A model generated the notes under the pieces. That model saw nothing but the letters and a program-made list of their open reading frames with translations. It was not told the DNA's origin and ran no database searches. A stretch of DNA of 5,333 nucleotides. It comes from an uncultured Eubacteriales bacterium. GTDB lineage: Bacteria > Bacillota > Clostridia > Peptostreptococcales > Anaerovoracaceae. Every line of letters begins with the position of its first letter. Position 1 is the first letter of the stretch. The stretch spans positions 1 through 5,333 of the forward strand of contig CAJUEB010000151.1 of the NCBI GenBank assembly GCA_910585135.1, given 5' to 3'. The translations under genes were made by a program, and so were the position numbers. This document shows, one piece after another, positions 4,789 to 5,333 of this stretch.

Positions 4789-5333
4789 TATACAAACGAG
4801 TACGCACCTGATTATGTCGATTGTCGCTACGATATTCAGTGTCACATTGATTGCCATAATACCAATCATGTCATGGGAACTTTGGATCATTCCGCTGATT
4901 ATTGCTGGCAATGGGCTTATATGGTTTCTTCATATTGGAAGAATCGGATCAACATTTTTTTATGAGAATCTATGTGCTGGACTAATGATTATCGAATTTT
5001 TTTTCTTTGGAATCCACCGCGCCAGCCTTTTTGATATCCCCATCATCGCCTGTAGCCTGATTCTTATTTTTTCCCTGCCGGATAGGCGGCATCTTTTATA
5101 TATCACGATCGCTGTATATGGATTGGCACTGCTATATCACGTCCTTGTCCTCCATACCATCACCTCCGGCATGGGAATCGAACCAATGATGCATCTGTTT
5201 CTTGGCATAATTGCGACCGCAGGCGCCCTGGAGCTTGCAAGATACCGGCTCAACAGAAGGAAGGAAGCATTCAAAAAGCAAAGCGGAATCCGCGCGGAGC
5301 TGGAACAGGCAGGGCGGCAAAACGCTGAGTTTC
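4778..5333 (+). CDS. Membrane sensor, probable histidine kinase (5' part only)
   Basis: The frame opens at ATG 4778, inside the end of the response-regulator gene, and runs 185 codons without a stop to the window edge. AAAGGAG (4761-4767) lies 10 nt upstream. The visible protein has about six membrane helices (roughly residues 11-31, 34-52, 61-79, 84-100, 105-126 and 135-153) with very short loops. A basic, charged stretch follows (RYRLNRRKEAFKKQ, then AELEQ) and looks like the start of a coiled coil. No extracellular sensor domain is present, so sensing within the membrane is likely. Overlap with a receiver gene and the helix-to-coil layout suggest a histidine kinase, possibly hybrid, but the HisKA and ATPase parts lie beyond the window and cannot be checked here. 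Confidence 0.75.
   Translation, partial: MKSDIQTSTHLIMSIVATIFSVTLIAIIPIMSWELWIIPLIIAGNGLIWFLHIGRIGSTFFYENLCAGLMIIEFFFFGIHRASLFDIPIIACSLILIFSLPDRRHLLYITIAVYGLALLYHVLVLHTITSGMGIEPMMHLFLGIIATAGALELARYRLNRRKEAFKKQSGIRAELEQAGRQNAEF

Overview
The window reads as a chromosomal segment of a Gram-positive anaerobe, most likely a clostridial Bacillota (Firmicutes). The grounds are strong AGGAGG/AAGGAGG ribosome binding sites before every solid gene, one TTG start, a clostridial-style DinB with an internal QLSLF clamp motif, and a YoaP-type acetyltransferase, a family typical of Firmicutes. The genus cannot be named from the sequence alone.

Layout. Bases 1-330 hold three copies of a palindromic intergenic repeat. 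Bases 331-1190 have no convincing gene. They contain a hairpin (555-584), a 217-bp segment bounded by a 12-bp perfect inverted repeat (646-862) and one weak reverse-strand small ORF (913-1014). Bases 1165-1530 are a degenerate repeat array whose clearest part is a 38-bp tandem unit, ending just before dinB. dinB (1580-2779) encodes a complete Y-family DNA polymerase IV. The 556-bp gap after it holds a possible small overlapping ORF (2760-2915) and the broken remains of a lysine/alanine-rich 12-residue repeat protein (about 3099-3260). A yoaP-like GNAT acetyltransferase (3336-4166, TTG start) follows, with a linker enlarged by three 15-bp repeats. After a short spacer with three palindromes and a good promoter comes a two-component operon: a single-domain CheY-like response regulator (4420-4788), overlapped by the 5' part of a six-helix membrane protein with a basic, probably coiled-coil tail (4778 to the window edge), probably a sensor histidine kinase.

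Functionally, the four solid genes are translesion DNA synthesis (dinB), a small-molecule or protein acetyltransferase of unknown substrate (yoaP), and a phosphorelay pair. Only the last two are clearly one transcription unit. All genes lie on the + strand.

The unusual material is between the genes: at least four independent families of short tandem or inverted repeats, one with a compensatory base-pair change and one in a reading frame that once encoded protein. I found no complete undescribed system. The best candidates for something new are the structured repeat at 21-330, the array before dinB and the palindromes around the response-regulator promoter.
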